In this document: positions 1-9,150 of the stretch, one piece after another
How the letters are laid out: every line of letters begins with the position of its first letter
Numbering within the stretch: the stretch's first letter is position 1
Origin: a virus
DNA length: 30,467 nucleotides
Reading direction: 5' to 3' (one strand)
IMG/VR virus record: IMGVR_UViG_3300021197_000969
Span: 1 to 30,467 of that record
The notes under the pieces: model-generated
The model's database searches: none
What the model saw: only the letters and a program-made list of their open reading frames with translations
What the model was told of the DNA's origin: nothing
Program-made: the position numbers and the translations under genes

Positions 1-47
1 CCTATTGCCATTTGACCACCGCCTACTGCTGCTGCTGGACTACACAT
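1..47 (-). CDS. Internal virion protein (gp14-like), N-terminal fragment
   Basis: Only the first 15 codons are inside the window (MCSPAAAVGGGQMAI); the rest lies beyond base 1. The ATG overlaps the stop of the gp13-like gene by eight bases, as is common in this tightly packed module. Position after gp12 and gp13 homologues, and the MCSP plus Gly/Ala start, fit the T7 gp14-type internal core protein that is ejected into the host envelope. The call rests on synteny and a short start only. Confidence 0.5.
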   Translation of the reverse strand, partial: MCSPAAAVGGGQMAI

Positions 48-519
48 TTCGTACTCTCATAAATAAATAAAAGGGAATCTTCTGAAAACCGTAATCTTCA
101 ATTAGTTTAGGAAATTCAAACTTTAAATGCTTGAGCCACTGGATCGTGACCTCGTTACGTGCATCAACGTAGTTAAACAGCATTTGATATCGTTCATTCA
201 TCTCGTTAACCCACTGAACAGTACCTTTATAAAAAGTCTTTCTGTGGATCTTCTTAAAATCTTCTATAGCATTGCTACACAGCATCCAAGGGACTGCTGA
301 ATTTTCATTTACTTCTCGTATTCCTGCAATGGCTTGTACCTTACCTTCAAAAAGAAACGTGAAGGTATCTGTAGACATTTCTACTGAACTGAGAATGCTT
401 TGTAATGGATTATGCCCTGATGATGCGTAGACCTCATCTATGTCTACTTGTCTCATATTTTCTGCTAACTCAGTACCATGCCATTCTTTATAGGGACGAG
501 AATACTCCCGATAACTCAT
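40..519 (-). CDS. gp13-like internal virion protein with acyltransferase-like fold
   Basis: A 159-residue protein directly after the tail tubular protein B gene, where T7 carries gene 13. The sequence looks like a degenerate GNAT-type fold: FEGKVQAIAGI resembles the beta-strand pair that opens such domains, and NEVTIQWLKHLKFEF followed by DYGFQKIPFYLFMRV resembles the final helix and strands. Related phage proteins are usually annotated as internal virion protein or acetyltransferase-like. Its ATG overlaps the stop of gp12 (ATGA), indicating coupled translation. Enzymatic activity is not shown; a structural or assembly role is more likely from position. Confidence 0.6.
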   Translation of the reverse strand: MSYREYSRPYKEWHGTELAENMRQVDIDEVYASSGHNPLQSILSSVEMSTDTFTFLFEGKVQAIAGIREVNENSAVPWMLCSNAIEDFKKIHRKTFYKGTVQWVNEMNERYQMLFNYVDARNEVTIQWLKHLKFEFPKLIEDYGFQKIPFYLFMRVRNV

Positions 520-3269
520 ACTCGTTGTGATCTAAGGTGAAGGAATCCTTCCCATTCAGCACTTTGGAATGCACAAGGCAAGTACTCTGCGTTAGTGAGA
601 GATATCTTACAGTTAGATGCATTGGAAAAGATGGACCCTTTAAAAGTTCCTGACAGTAGGTTGTATTGGTCAAAGGAAGAGGTGTTTGTAATAAAACCAT
701 TGAATATTTTATTATAGGTTTTTCTAGGAGTAATTGATTGAACACCACCACTACCATCATTGATAGATTGTGTGTATGGAGCTAACTCTACATTAAAACT
801 AAAATACCCACTATCACTATACAGTAGATTAAGGTTTCGTAGTTGTAGTTTAGCAGTTTGTACAGGTGTATCATTTTGTCTGTATGTAAACTTAGAAAAC
901 TCATATTTAAACTCAAAAGGAATACCTACATAAACTACGTTACTACTGTGAGCAGCTACATAAGCATCTACATCTGTTTGTGCTATCTTTCTAGCATTGT
1001 CAGTAACATAAATTGTACTGCTAGGTAAACTACTATAATAAGGTATTTCTGCTACTGTATCTAAGCTAGAAGTACCTTGAGATAACTTAACTCTTCTATC
1101 AATTAAAACAGGTGTCTTATCCTCCATTACTGCTTCAGAAGTATCTGTACTTAGGTTAAGTGTTTCTAAGTACACACCATCCGTTCTTTGAAAAAGTATA
1201 TGGAGCTTAGAACCTAAGAACTCACAGTCCAATATATCTGCATCAAAGTTCCATATAGACCAAGAGGATTGTAACTTTTCATTACCTTGCCAGTAGTACC
1301 TGTAGATGTACATTTTCTTAGCTTCAGTACTAGACAAACATACAAGCATATCTTCATTACTAGATGATGCTAATTTAGTAACTTCTCCAGGGATGAATTG
1401 AGGAACGTGTGCTGTTACTTCTGTTGCATCATTAACCTCGTTGGTGAAGTCAATGAAGTACTCACGTATGCCTGAAAATTCACCTCTTTTAAATGGAAAG
1501 AATACATACTTTCCAGCAGGTTTTGGTTTTGCTCTGGCTGACGATTCAAACTGTGTAGAAACATCAATAGAAACAGTAGTAGGAGTAAGAGCATCACCAG
1601 CAGTAACCTTAAATTGTTGTAGTTCAGAAAAGAGAAGAAGTGCTTCGTTAAATGGTACAGCATGTCTCAAGATTGAAACTTGATTATTAGACACAGCAAC
1701 ATCAATAGGATTACTATCTACTGAAGTTAATGCTGTAGTTGCAAAGAAATTAAAATAGTTTCCTGCTTCACTAAATATCACATTCTCATCACTAAGGAAT
1801 CCTAAACGATTTCTGTGAAAGAAAATGTCATTGATTGTGTTATCTAGAAAAGTAGGAAAAGGGTTAGTAGCTTCATCACCAACCTTACGAGATCTCCACC
1901 CTTCTCTTACAAAAGTAGTAGAAACTGAAGAAACATTTTTAGTTATAGTTGCTTCTTGTACAGGTTCATAAATAAAAGTAATACCTAATGGGTTTGCAGT
2001 TGTTATATTAACATCGTCAAATATCCTCACTAATCTATGAGGCATTGTAGTAATGTCAAAGTGTACTTTTAACCCTGGAGCTACGTGTTCTTTCCAATTA
2101 CTTCCTGTAAATTTAACGTAGTAGTCATCTTGTTGACGAGTATTATCCCCAATGACACGCATAATAAAATTGTCAGGAGAATTACTAGCAGGAAGGTCCG
2201 TAAATTTAGTAGCTTCTGGTACACCATCTTTATCAAAGTCTGGTACAAATGCGAATATGTCTCTATTACCATGTGAATCAGATACAGCTAGTTCAAATTT
2301 AACTTTAGATTGAACATGAATAACACTTCCAGTTCTAGTAAACTTAAACGGTGAGTCTGACAAACCTTGTATTACAGATAAACTAGCTTCATAAGCAGCA
2401 TCAGTATTATTATCTTCGTCCTTACCATCCAGAGGTAATCTACCACCAAAACCTAGTTTAGTGTTATTAAGATTAGTAGTGTCATACGCAAATTCTCCCC
2501 ATGCATTAGTACCTGAAGCAACCTCACCACTAGCAAGTATATCTGCTATCTTACTTGTACCTATATATTCTTGGTTTTGTGCAGGGGTATTAGAAGGAGT
2601 TTGGTATGCTACAAGTCGTTTTTGAATACCATAAGAACTATTTGCCACTATGTTTTTAATCTCAACTACATACTTACTAGAATAGTCACCTTGTTTAACG
2701 TATATTAATGCTTCGTAAAGGTATCCCCCAGAAGTGTCAAGTAAGTCTGATCCTGAAGTTGAAGTGTGAAGTGTATTATCGCTACTATCTTTATCACCTT
2801 CACCAGAAGTATTAGCAGAAGATGTTGCCTGTGTTACTGTTTTTTGTTTATTAATAATGAAAGTATTATCAGCAACAGTGGTTGCAACTATGTTCTCTGC
2901 ATGATTAGTAAGTCCATCAAAGTAAGTTAAGTGAGATGTAACTACATTAGCATAAGCACTTGTCTTAATAGGCATAGCATTTCCCTGCCTATCGTAGATT
3001 TTCATAAACTCTGCATTACTACTATCTGATCCTACTATTAATGTGTAGGACTCATCCTCATCCCTCTGTATAGTATGTATAAAAGCACCACTAACAGAAG
3101 CAATATCTAACTTCTTAACATGCTCAGTTCCAGGTCTTTTTTCTAATCCATTAACTACAGAAGATAAAGCATTCTCCTGCACCTCACACTGAGATGGTAA
3201 TCTAATCTCAGCAGGTTGTTGTGAAACACCATTAATAAGATTAGGTATAGTACTGGAAACTAATGCCAT
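516..3269 (-). CDS. Tail tubular protein B (gp12-like), tail nozzle
   Basis: A 917-residue protein, somewhat longer than T7 gp12 (about 794). It begins MALVSSTIPNLINGVSQQPA, the hallmark N-terminus of podovirus tail tubular protein B, followed by a QCEVQENALSSVVNGLEKRPGT segment typical of this family. The central part includes HRNRLGFLSDENVIFSEAGNYFNFF (broken here as HRNRLGFLSDE then NVIFSEAGNYFNFF), another conserved block. It forms the distal tail tube below the gatekeeper. It starts two bases after the gp11-like stop and ends in an ATGA overlap with the gp13-like gene, so the three are one translational unit. Confidence 0.95.
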   Translation of the reverse strand: MALVSSTIPNLINGVSQQPAEIRLPSQCEVQENALSSVVNGLEKRPGTEHVKKLDIASVSGAFIHTIQRDEDESYTLIVGSDSSNAEFMKIYDRQGNAMPIKTSAYANVVTSHLTYFDGLTNHAENIVATTVADNTFIINKQKTVTQATSSANTSGEGDKDSSDNTLHTSTSGSDLLDTSGGYLYEALIYVKQGDYSSKYVVEIKNIVANSSYGIQKRLVAYQTPSNTPAQNQEYIGTSKIADILASGEVASGTNAWGEFAYDTTNLNNTKLGFGGRLPLDGKDEDNNTDAAYEASLSVIQGLSDSPFKFTRTGSVIHVQSKVKFELAVSDSHGNRDIFAFVPDFDKDGVPEATKFTDLPASNSPDNFIMRVIGDNTRQQDDYYVKFTGSNWKEHVAPGLKVHFDITTMPHRLVRIFDDVNITTANPLGITFIYEPVQEATITKNVSSVSTTFVREGWRSRKVGDEATNPFPTFLDNTINDIFFHRNRLGFLSDENVIFSEAGNYFNFFATTALTSVDSNPIDVAVSNNQVSILRHAVPFNEALLLFSELQQFKVTAGDALTPTTVSIDVSTQFESSARAKPKPAGKYVFFPFKRGEFSGIREYFIDFTNEVNDATEVTAHVPQFIPGEVTKLASSSNEDMLVCLSSTEAKKMYIYRYYWQGNEKLQSSWSIWNFDADILDCEFLGSKLHILFQRTDGVYLETLNLSTDTSEAVMEDKTPVLIDRRVKLSQGTSSLDTVAEIPYYSSLPSSTIYVTDNARKIAQTDVDAYVAAHSSNVVYVGIPFEFKYEFSKFTYRQNDTPVQTAKLQLRNLNLLYSDSGYFSFNVELAPYTQSINDGSGGVQSITPRKTYNKIFNGFITNTSSFDQYNLLSGTFKGSIFSNASNCKISLTNAEYLPCAFQSAEWEGFLHLRSQRV

Positions 3270-3271
3270 AG

Positions 3272-3913
3272 TTAAGCACCTGGAAAGTATTGAACTGCAA
3301 TTGTATCGTTGGTATGAGTTGCTGACTTAATGTTCCTATCTAATGCCCTATAAGTGTCATAGTTATCAAAGATATTATAGTCGGATGCTTCAGCTTCAGC
3401 TTCACGCAATGCTAAGAACGCTTGCTGTTCATCCATCATTAGTTGTTTAGATAAAGTCTCACTACCAATCATACGTTGTTGGTAAACTCTTGCTCCTTTA
3501 AGAGTTATATATCTTCTAGCTGTTTCTGGAAGTTCATCAAATGATAAAAGTAAAACCATATCTACTTCTATATCACTATCAAAAGTGTATTTATTTCCAA
3601 TACGGTCATACAGTTTTCTACCACGTTCTACTACATCCATTTCATACTCTCTAAGGATGTTAGTTTTATCTATTTTTATTGCGTTGGTAGGTAGTGTAAT
3701 TTCGTTGGAAGAATTTCTAGCTAAGTTGTAACGTATCTCTGTATTGAAGTGCCATCCTGTTGATTGAACATCCCTGCTTACATTATCAAGGACCACTTCA
3801 GCAATTTCAGCTTCTTGAAGACCAGACCCTAAAGTATTAACAGGACTCTCTCCAATGCTGGTCAGCATGACATTGACAGCATCTAGTTCAGATGTAGGTG
3901 TTGTTGCACTCAT
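3272..3913 (-). CDS. Tail tubular protein A (gp11-like), adaptor/gatekeeper
   Basis: A 213-residue protein, close to the usual 190-210 of T7 gp11 homologues. The start MSATTPTSELDAVNVMLTSI and the following GESPVNTL are the recognisable N-terminal motif of this family, where the protein docks under the portal. The middle has the conserved IRYNLARNSSNEITLPTNAI stretch, and ARRYITLKGARVYQQRMIGS lies in the conserved C-terminal helices. It sits between the capsid and tail nozzle genes exactly as gene 11 does in T7. A 152-base gap with strong inverted repeats separates it from the capsid gene, so its expression may depend on read-through. Confidence 0.93.
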   Translation of the reverse strand: MSATTPTSELDAVNVMLTSIGESPVNTLGSGLQEAEIAEVVLDNVSRDVQSTGWHFNTEIRYNLARNSSNEITLPTNAIKIDKTNILREYEMDVVERGRKLYDRIGNKYTFDSDIEVDMVLLLSFDELPETARRYITLKGARVYQQRMIGSETLSKQLMMDEQQAFLALREAEAEASDYNIFDNYDTYRALDRNIKSATHTNDTIAVQYFPGA

Positions 3914-3944
3914 ATTATATGTAAAGGGAATAGAAGGGAGAAGA

Positions 3945-3997
3945 GGGTAACTCCACAGCGAGAGGTGTGTGGGAGGGTGGAGCTATAGAGATTACCC
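3945..3997 (-). terminator. Inverted repeat after capsid gene, candidate attenuating terminator
   Basis: On the plus strand GGGTAACTCCAC (3945-3956) faces GTGGAG (3977-3982) and TTACCC (3992-3997), so the minus-strand transcript can fold into a two-part stem with a nine-base bulge and a 20-base loop. A pyrimidine-rich run follows in the transcript. It lies between capsid and gp11 genes, where T7 has its T-phi terminator after gene 10. There is no clean U-tract, so termination is uncertain; mRNA stabilisation or processing is possible. Confidence 0.45.
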
Positions 3998-4004
3998 TCG
4001 AAAC

Positions 4005-4053
4005 AGCAAGGCAGAGCAGGCCCGAACACGCAATAAACTTCTGATACCTTGCT
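4005..4053 (-). repeat. Second inverted repeat downstream of the capsid gene
   Basis: AGCAAGG at 4005-4011 and its complement CCTTGCT at 4047-4053 enclose 35 bases, including a GC-rich segment around 4015-4030. It begins just after the capsid stop codon and abuts the larger inverted repeat at 3945-3997. Together they make the whole capsid-gp11 gap a structured RNA in the minus-strand transcript. Confidence 0.4.
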
Positions 4054-4065
4054 TCTAAAAAACTA

Positions 4066-5274
4066 CTAGGACACGGCAGCCCAAAGAGCTACTGCCATAG
4101 CAGGTCTGAGTACGTTATGACCCATCGCATATTTACTCACGATCAACGTACCTTGTCGTTGGATTTGATACTCAGATTCAACACTGAGATCCAATAGTTT
4201 TGCAGTTGCGACTGCATCTTTATGCATTACCAATGCTCTGATTTTAGTTGCTTCTGTTCTTAATGCTACAGTAGCACCGTTGGCATCAGTAGCAGCACCA
4301 ATGAGGTTATCCCCATCAGAAGCAGCAGTATAGTTTGCAGGGATGTTGTAGACTTCAGCACGATTAGATTCTACTGAACCTAAAGGCTGTGGTCCAGTAG
4401 TTACACCAGTACCCCATAGGGAGTCTGCGTAAGTTGCTCCGTATGTTCCCATGTGTGGAGTACGGACTACAGGAATACCTGCAATGGAAGGTAGTTGCAC
4501 ACTTGTAAAATTACCAGTTCCACCAATGTCACGGTTGAACACAGTTAAATCAGCAAGTGATTCACTGTTAGTCGCAGCCATAAACAATTTGTAGTATTGG
4601 TCTGTACTTGTGACACAAACTAAATCTTCAAGAGGTGCTCCTGCCATTTCCAAAATACGCTTTGCTTCAATGATAGCTTCAGTAAAATACTTTAGCTTCT
4701 TTGAATTAGCAAAAGAACCTATCTCCACGTTTGCTGTGAAGTCTTCATCATCAAAGTTTTTGTAATCTTGAACAAGTTTAGATGCACGTTCTTTATTAGT
4801 AGCAAGTGCAGCTTTTACAGCAGTTCTGATGATGTTTTGATCTGCTACTTTAGACAGACCATAACCAGCTTCCTGAGTATAGACGGATCTGATGTCATAG
4901 TGTTGCATCGCCTCGTCAATATTAGGAATAAACTGAGCATTAATTAAGAGATCGTCTACTGTTACAATTCGCTCAGAATTCTTAGCGGTTGCAGCAGGTG
5001 CAATCTCTTGCCCTGGAGTATGATAGGCAGCATCACGATACTTACCTGTCATGATAAATTGAGCCGACTTCCCTTTAGAAATCGTTCTAGTACGGCAGTA
5101 AGGCATCATGATGTTTTTCGTCTGGAAGGCAGTCATGACCTCGCCTGCGTACAATTTTAAAAATAAACTACGTGCATCGTTGGCAGCATTAGTTTGACCA
5201 CTACGATGTCCTACGTAATCTAAATTATGTCCTGAAGAACCTGGAAAAGGTGACGTTCCTGTAAAAGTAGCCAT
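4066..5274 (-). CDS. Major capsid protein (gp10-like)
   Basis: A 402-residue HK97-fold shell protein of the T7 gp10 lineage. Diagnostic segments include DARSLFLKLYAGEVMTAF near the N-terminus and SKGKSAQFIMTGKYRDAAYH after it, then VDDLLINAQFIPNIDEAM, all strongly conserved in podovirus capsids. The C-terminal third (IQRQGTLIVSKYAMGHNVLR) matches the end of that family. The gene follows the scaffold gene after a 118-base gap that may hold a weak phage promoter, and is followed by inverted repeats. The ribosome site is only A-rich (CTAAGAAAAAA), weak for such an abundant protein. Confidence 0.96.
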   Translation of the reverse strand: MATFTGTSPFPGSSGHNLDYVGHRSGQTNAANDARSLFLKLYAGEVMTAFQTKNIMMPYCRTRTISKGKSAQFIMTGKYRDAAYHTPGQEIAPAATAKNSERIVTVDDLLINAQFIPNIDEAMQHYDIRSVYTQEAGYGLSKVADQNIIRTAVKAALATNKERASKLVQDYKNFDDEDFTANVEIGSFANSKKLKYFTEAIIEAKRILEMAGAPLEDLVCVTSTDQYYKLFMAATNSESLADLTVFNRDIGGTGNFTSVQLPSIAGIPVVRTPHMGTYGATYADSLWGTGVTTGPQPLGSVESNRAEVYNIPANYTAASDGDNLIGAATDANGATVALRTEATKIRALVMHKDAVATAKLLDLSVESEYQIQRQGTLIVSKYAMGHNVLRPAMAVALWAAVS

Positions 5275-5299
5275 TTTTTTCTTAGTTTAGCTATAGGGT

Positions 5300-5313
5300 T
5301 TAATTGTGCCTTT
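5300..5313 (-). promoter_or_regulatory. Degenerate copy of the putative phage promoter ahead of the capsid gene
   Basis: Plus-strand TTAATTGTGCCTTT matches the three-copy motif TTAATAATGGCCCTTT if two As are dropped, with one mismatch in the remaining 14 bases. It sits 26 bases upstream of the capsid start, the place of phi10 in T7. Because the deletion changes spacing between recognition and melting parts, it may be inactive or weak. Confidence 0.25.
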
Positions 5314-5392
5314 ATAACTATCCTAAGTTTCAATTAGAGTTGTCCTCCTCGAAGGGCTAAAATTTACTCCGTTAGTGTTTGTTTTTTATAGG

Positions 5393-6181
5393 TCACATAA
5401 GTTTTGAACGCTGTAACTTCATAGCTACAGCATCACGGTATGCAGGGTCTGTTTCGTACTTAGGATTTGACATTGCTTCTCTCATTTCTGCTAGAGAATT
5501 AAATTGTCCAGTACTAGGTGTACCTGTATCACCTTGTAATAAATTAGGTTGTGAGTTCTCTGCCATGTATCGTGCATTTAATGATTTAACTGCGAACATA
5601 GAATCAGAGGGGTTTGAACTGTCGATAGCACGATTGAAAGCATCAAGTTCTGCTGAAGGAAGACTTTCTTTAGCCCACTCCAACATGTTATTGAAATTTT
5701 CTTGTCCACCAACTTCACCATAAGCACTTTGAACAAACTTCTCTTGCAGTGCTTCTTGTCCTTGTATCCAAGACTCTACCATGTGTTTAGGTATGCCTTG
5801 TTTTTGTAGTTCTTGGAATGAGTCATCCGATAACTCACCCTTGTTACTGTATTCAGAATAATACTTATCAAAGCTAAGACCTTTATCTTCAATAAGTGAT
5901 CTTGCTTGGTCTTGAGTAGCTTGCTGGTCATCAATTTCAGTAGCTTGCTGTCCTTGATCTGCTTGCTGTGGAGTGTCTTGTCTAGAATGAAACTCCTTTT
6001 CAAGTTGAGTATATGCCTGTGCTAGATCTTGTGGGTCATTAAACTTCTCTGGAAGCCAAGATGGACGTTCTGGATCTTGAGCAGAAACACTTTGAGCATC
6101 TTCTGCTTTCTGGATCATCTCCTGTACATATTCCTGACTCTCAGGTGGAGGTGCTTCATGAGTTTGTATAGTATCAACCAT
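5393..6181 (-). CDS. Capsid assembly scaffolding protein (gp9-like)
   Basis: A 262-residue acidic protein rich in Gln and Glu between portal and capsid genes, the position and composition of T7 gp9. Residues 40-75 contain the conserved RPSWLPEKFNDPQDLAQAYT block, typical of marine T7-like scaffolds, followed by a Gln-rich linker. The basic C-terminus (DAVAMKLQRSKLM) fits the capsid-binding helix-turn-helix end of scaffolds. It acts as an internal core around which gp10 assembles and is then released. A good ribosome site (AAGGATAATA) precedes the ATG, which is two bases after the portal stop. Confidence 0.92.
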   Translation of the reverse strand: MVDTIQTHEAPPPESQEYVQEMIQKAEDAQSVSAQDPERPSWLPEKFNDPQDLAQAYTQLEKEFHSRQDTPQQADQGQQATEIDDQQATQDQARSLIEDKGLSFDKYYSEYSNKGELSDDSFQELQKQGIPKHMVESWIQGQEALQEKFVQSAYGEVGGQENFNNMLEWAKESLPSAELDAFNRAIDSSNPSDSMFAVKSLNARYMAENSQPNLLQGDTGTPSTGQFNSLAEMREAMSNPKYETDPAYRDAVAMKLQRSKLM

Positions 6182-6183
6182 TA

Positions 6184-7770
6184 TTATCCTTCAGCTTGTT
6201 GTTGCATTTGACCTTCTTTCATAGCTTTAACAACTTCTGGTGCTGCTCGTTCTCCAGCTTTAGCCATAGTTTGTTGCATCATCATCTCTTGTTGTTGTTG
6301 CTGTTGTGCTTGCATCTCCTGCTGTTTTTGTTCCTCCGTTTTGAGAAGTCCTTCTGTGTCTATTCCTAATGAAGCTCCAAGCCTGTCAATGTATTCAGGA
6401 ATATTGATCTCCTGTTGTACAACTTCAGGTCCAAGAGGTTGAAGATACTGTAGGAATCCTGCTAATTCATTGAGATCCTGTCCTCTTCCCAATGCCTCAA
6501 CACCAGTAACGATCATAGGTTTCAATGATTCGTCAGGAAACTTAGGTAACTTCTTTTCCTTTTGCATTCTGTTCATCAGAACTGACACTAAAGGTAGTTG
6601 AAACTCTTGACTTAGGACGGAGTAAACTCCTCCTAGTGCAGTTTCTAGTTCTTGATATGCCATGCGGATCTCTTCTGCTGTGACACGTTCTGCATCTCTT
6701 CTTACAGCAGAATTGTTCAGGAACGCATACGACAATCTTTCTGTGAGTGAACGTATTGTTTCCTGTGCCACACGGAAATCATTGAACTTGTTTAATTGTA
6801 GTGTGCTTACATCGTTAGCATCTCCCATGACGATTGCACCGTTGGGACTATCTGCTAAAGACTTCAACCTTGTAGTGCCATTGGGCCGAACAAGGAACAA
6901 CACCTTGGCAGCAGCAGCACTGCCCTCTACGATGGACTGAGTAAGTGATTCAAGACTTTTTAAGTCTCCGATATACTCTTCCACGTATCCTCTTCCATAG
7001 TCCTCAGAGTCAACAGAAGTAAATCTGAGTGGTAAAAATGGACACTTACCTTTCTTGTAAGTTCCACGACTTCCAGGGACTTCCTCTCCACCTATTTCTT
7101 GATACACAGTCCACTTTGATCCTTCCCATTTAACACAGGTAAAAAGATCTACAGACTGCATAGGATTATTTTCATTAACAACAAGTTCCTTTGCAGGCGG
7201 AGGGAGTGATAGAGGTGATAGTGTCTCTTTAGTAATGATCTCTAACACGTTACCCATTGCATCTCTCTTACACACGTAACGGTCTAATCGAAATACTCTG
7301 GCTTGTCCCTTGTCAGGGAGATAAAGGAGAACATTACCAGCCACTATTAATTGTTTGAGTGCTTCAAACACTGGTACACGGACAGCCTTAACTTCAATTT
7401 CTTGCATGACCATCCGTTCAATCTTAGATAGTGCTTCTTCTACTGCACCTTTCTGAGATTCGACCATCTGTTCCAATTCCGCATCGTCTATAACAAGACG
7501 AAAGAATGGAGCATTAGGTGGTAATAAGGAGAGAAGCAGTTTGCTGGCAAGATTGTTGACACCTCTTGCACCTACCGACTGAAAAGGAGTGGGTAATATA
7601 CTTGATCCAGTATGTCCTTCTTTAGGTAGTAAAGACGGTATGGTTAAAGCTGCTGCTTCTCTAGCTCTTGCTAAAAAAGAATACCTATCACTAGCACACA
7701 GTTCGTACTTACCTTGGATAGAACCAGTTTTATATTCCTGCTCTGTATTTAACGTAATTGTTTCTACCAT
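6184..7770 (-). CDS. Portal / head-tail connector protein (gp8-like)
   Basis: A 528-residue portal, near the 536 of T7 gp8. Conserved features include the N-terminal RAREAAALTIPSLLP region, the GARGVNNLASKLLLSLLPPN motif near residue 70, and a long helical crown region late in the protein (NNSAVRRDAERVTAEEIRMA). It ends in a Gln/Met-rich low-complexity tail with a run of six Gln. It forms the dodecameric DNA-entry vertex and docks the terminase during packaging. The ribosome site AAGGAAAT lies just upstream. It follows the 288-residue protein by six bases. Confidence 0.95.
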   Translation of the reverse strand: MVETITLNTEQEYKTGSIQGKYELCASDRYSFLARAREAAALTIPSLLPKEGHTGSSILPTPFQSVGARGVNNLASKLLLSLLPPNAPFFRLVIDDAELEQMVESQKGAVEEALSKIERMVMQEIEVKAVRVPVFEALKQLIVAGNVLLYLPDKGQARVFRLDRYVCKRDAMGNVLEIITKETLSPLSLPPPAKELVVNENNPMQSVDLFTCVKWEGSKWTVYQEIGGEEVPGSRGTYKKGKCPFLPLRFTSVDSEDYGRGYVEEYIGDLKSLESLTQSIVEGSAAAAKVLFLVRPNGTTRLKSLADSPNGAIVMGDANDVSTLQLNKFNDFRVAQETIRSLTERLSYAFLNNSAVRRDAERVTAEEIRMAYQELETALGGVYSVLSQEFQLPLVSVLMNRMQKEKKLPKFPDESLKPMIVTGVEALGRGQDLNELAGFLQYLQPLGPEVVQQEINIPEYIDRLGASLGIDTEGLLKTEEQKQQEMQAQQQQQQEMMMQQTMAKAGERAAPEVVKAMKEGQMQQQAEG

Positions 7771-7776
7771 ATTTCC

Positions 7777-8643
7777 TTATGCTGCGATTCCTGATTTACC
7801 CCCACCAGGAACACTTAAAGCGTAGTCAACTCTTAAACCTTTTTTACCTGCTTTTTTCTTGGCTTTTAATGTACTTTTCTTTTTATCTAAAGTAAGTAGA
7901 TCACCTTCTCTATCTACATCACCTCCACGTGTTACATCATCACGTAATGAACCACCTCCAGTTGCTTCTTGAGTGTTCATTACTACTTGATGTCCAATAG
8001 TATCAATTGTTTCATTCATTGTATCGATAGTACCAGTAGTAGCATCTAAGATATTATCAATACCTACTTGTACATCATCACCATATTTTTCTTCAATAGT
8101 TGCAGCAGTCTCTTCAGCAATAGTTTGAGTCTCAGTTGTTTCACCTCTTGAAGCACGAACTACATCATTCCAAACGAACTGTCCTAGCTCAAGAACTTGA
8201 TCTAGTTCTCCACCTTGATACTGATTTTCAATAGCTTCCTGCATGGTAGTTTCACCTGACAACATCCTATCAAGCATGGAACCTTGGTAGTGTTCTTCAC
8301 CAAGCAGTTCACCCATGAACTTTCTACCTTCTAATGAGTAATGCTCACCGTACTTCTCAACAATTCCTTGGATCTCATCACCAGTAGGGATGCTGTGCGT
8401 ATTTTTATCACTAAAAGTGTTTAACTCTTGTTTCTTTTTTTCAAGTTCTGCTGCTGCGTTAGTAGCTTCTTGTTTAGCTTTATCTGCTGCTGCCTGTGCT
8501 TCTGCTTTAAGTTTTTTTTCCGCTGCTGCTGCTGCCTCTTTTGCTTTGTCTATCCAATCATTACCGTCAAAAGTAAGAGTCACACCGTTTAATATTTTTG
8601 TATCTCCTAGTGATGGTCCTCCTCCACCTCCTCCACTACACAT
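7777..8643 (-). CDS. Unknown coiled-coil virion-module protein
   Basis: A 288-residue protein I cannot name. It opens with MCS and six Gly, then residues 30-75 form an alanine/lysine/glutamate-rich helix with heptad character (KAKEAAAAAEKKLKAEAQAA), probably a coiled coil. The middle is acidic and helical; the end is basic and closes with KKGLRVDYALSVPGGGKSGI, a motif I associate with proteins before the portal in marine T7-like phages. The Cys-Gly start resembles the internal virion protein start at base 47. It is coupled by a TAATG overlap to the gene before and sits beside the portal, so a head or ejected-protein role is inferred. Confidence 0.6.
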   Translation of the reverse strand: MCSGGGGGGPSLGDTKILNGVTLTFDGNDWIDKAKEAAAAAEKKLKAEAQAAADKAKQEATNAAAELEKKKQELNTFSDKNTHSIPTGDEIQGIVEKYGEHYSLEGRKFMGELLGEEHYQGSMLDRMLSGETTMQEAIENQYQGGELDQVLELGQFVWNDVVRASRGETTETQTIAEETAATIEEKYGDDVQVGIDNILDATTGTIDTMNETIDTIGHQVVMNTQEATGGGSLRDDVTRGGDVDREGDLLTLDKKKSTLKAKKKAGKKGLRVDYALSVPGGGKSGIAA

Positions 8644-8954
8644 TAGCTATACCCTTTAGCTGTAGGTTTCTTAACAACTAAAGACTTCTTAGTAACACCT
8701 TTTCTATCAGCAGTTTTAAACTTAGCAGATTTATTTTCTGAACCACCTGCACCTGTGGTGACATTTTTAAGAGCACTTACTCCTTCATCATCTGCTTCTT
8801 CACTATCAGACCCAGGCATAATATCGCCCATGTAATCTCTCATTAATCCAAGACGAGTGCCTATTCTTTCCGTACTTCCCCAGTTTTCAAAAAATCCAGG
8901 TGTTCCTCTTTTAAACCCTGCCTTTGGGTCCATGTGATCTTTTAGTTCACACAT
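8643..8954 (-). CDS. Small unknown protein before the portal cluster
   Basis: A 103-residue protein with no family I recognise. It starts MCELKDHMDPKAGFKRGTPG, has an acidic serine-rich centre (GSDSEEADDEG) and a lysine-rich tail (KKSLVVKKPTAKGY). The tail is like that of the next protein downstream, with which it shares a TAATG stop/start overlap. Its own ATG overlaps the preceding 66-residue gene by eight bases. The module context suggests a minor head or assembly factor; charged, probably partly disordered ends fit a small adaptor. Confidence 0.6.
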   Translation of the reverse strand: MCELKDHMDPKAGFKRGTPGFFENWGSTERIGTRLGLMRDYMGDIMPGSDSEEADDEGVSALKNVTTGAGGSENKSAKFKTADRKGVTKKSLVVKKPTAKGYS

Positions 8955-9147
8955 TTATTATATCCTTTCTTTCAGCATCCTCTTCAAAGGATTCCTCAAA
9001 TAGTTTTTCTATCATATCTACTACTTGTTGTTGTCCCTGTAACAACCGTAACTGATCCAAAGGAATATCATGTCGAGGTAATTTGTCAGGGAATAGTTCT
9101 TTAAGTTTATTAATAAGTTCTTCTGTTATATTAAATTGACCAACCAT
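8947..9147 (-). CDS. Small conserved first gene of the virion module
   Basis: A 66-residue, mostly helical acidic protein (MVGQFNITEELINKLKELFP, then DKLPRHDIPLDQLRLLQGQQ). The FPDKLP and LRLLQGQQ pieces resemble small proteins ahead of the portal in marine cyanopodoviruses as I recall them; function is not known. Its ATG lies only three bases after the putative phage promoter motif, with no ribosome site between them, so late transcripts starting there would be almost leaderless. Read-through transcripts from the reductase would supply a normal leader. No other Met is available before residue 45. Confidence 0.65.
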   Translation of the reverse strand: MVGQFNITEELINKLKELFPDKLPRHDIPLDQLRLLQGQQQVVDMIEKLFEESFEEDAERKDIINV

Positions 9148-9150
9148 TGG

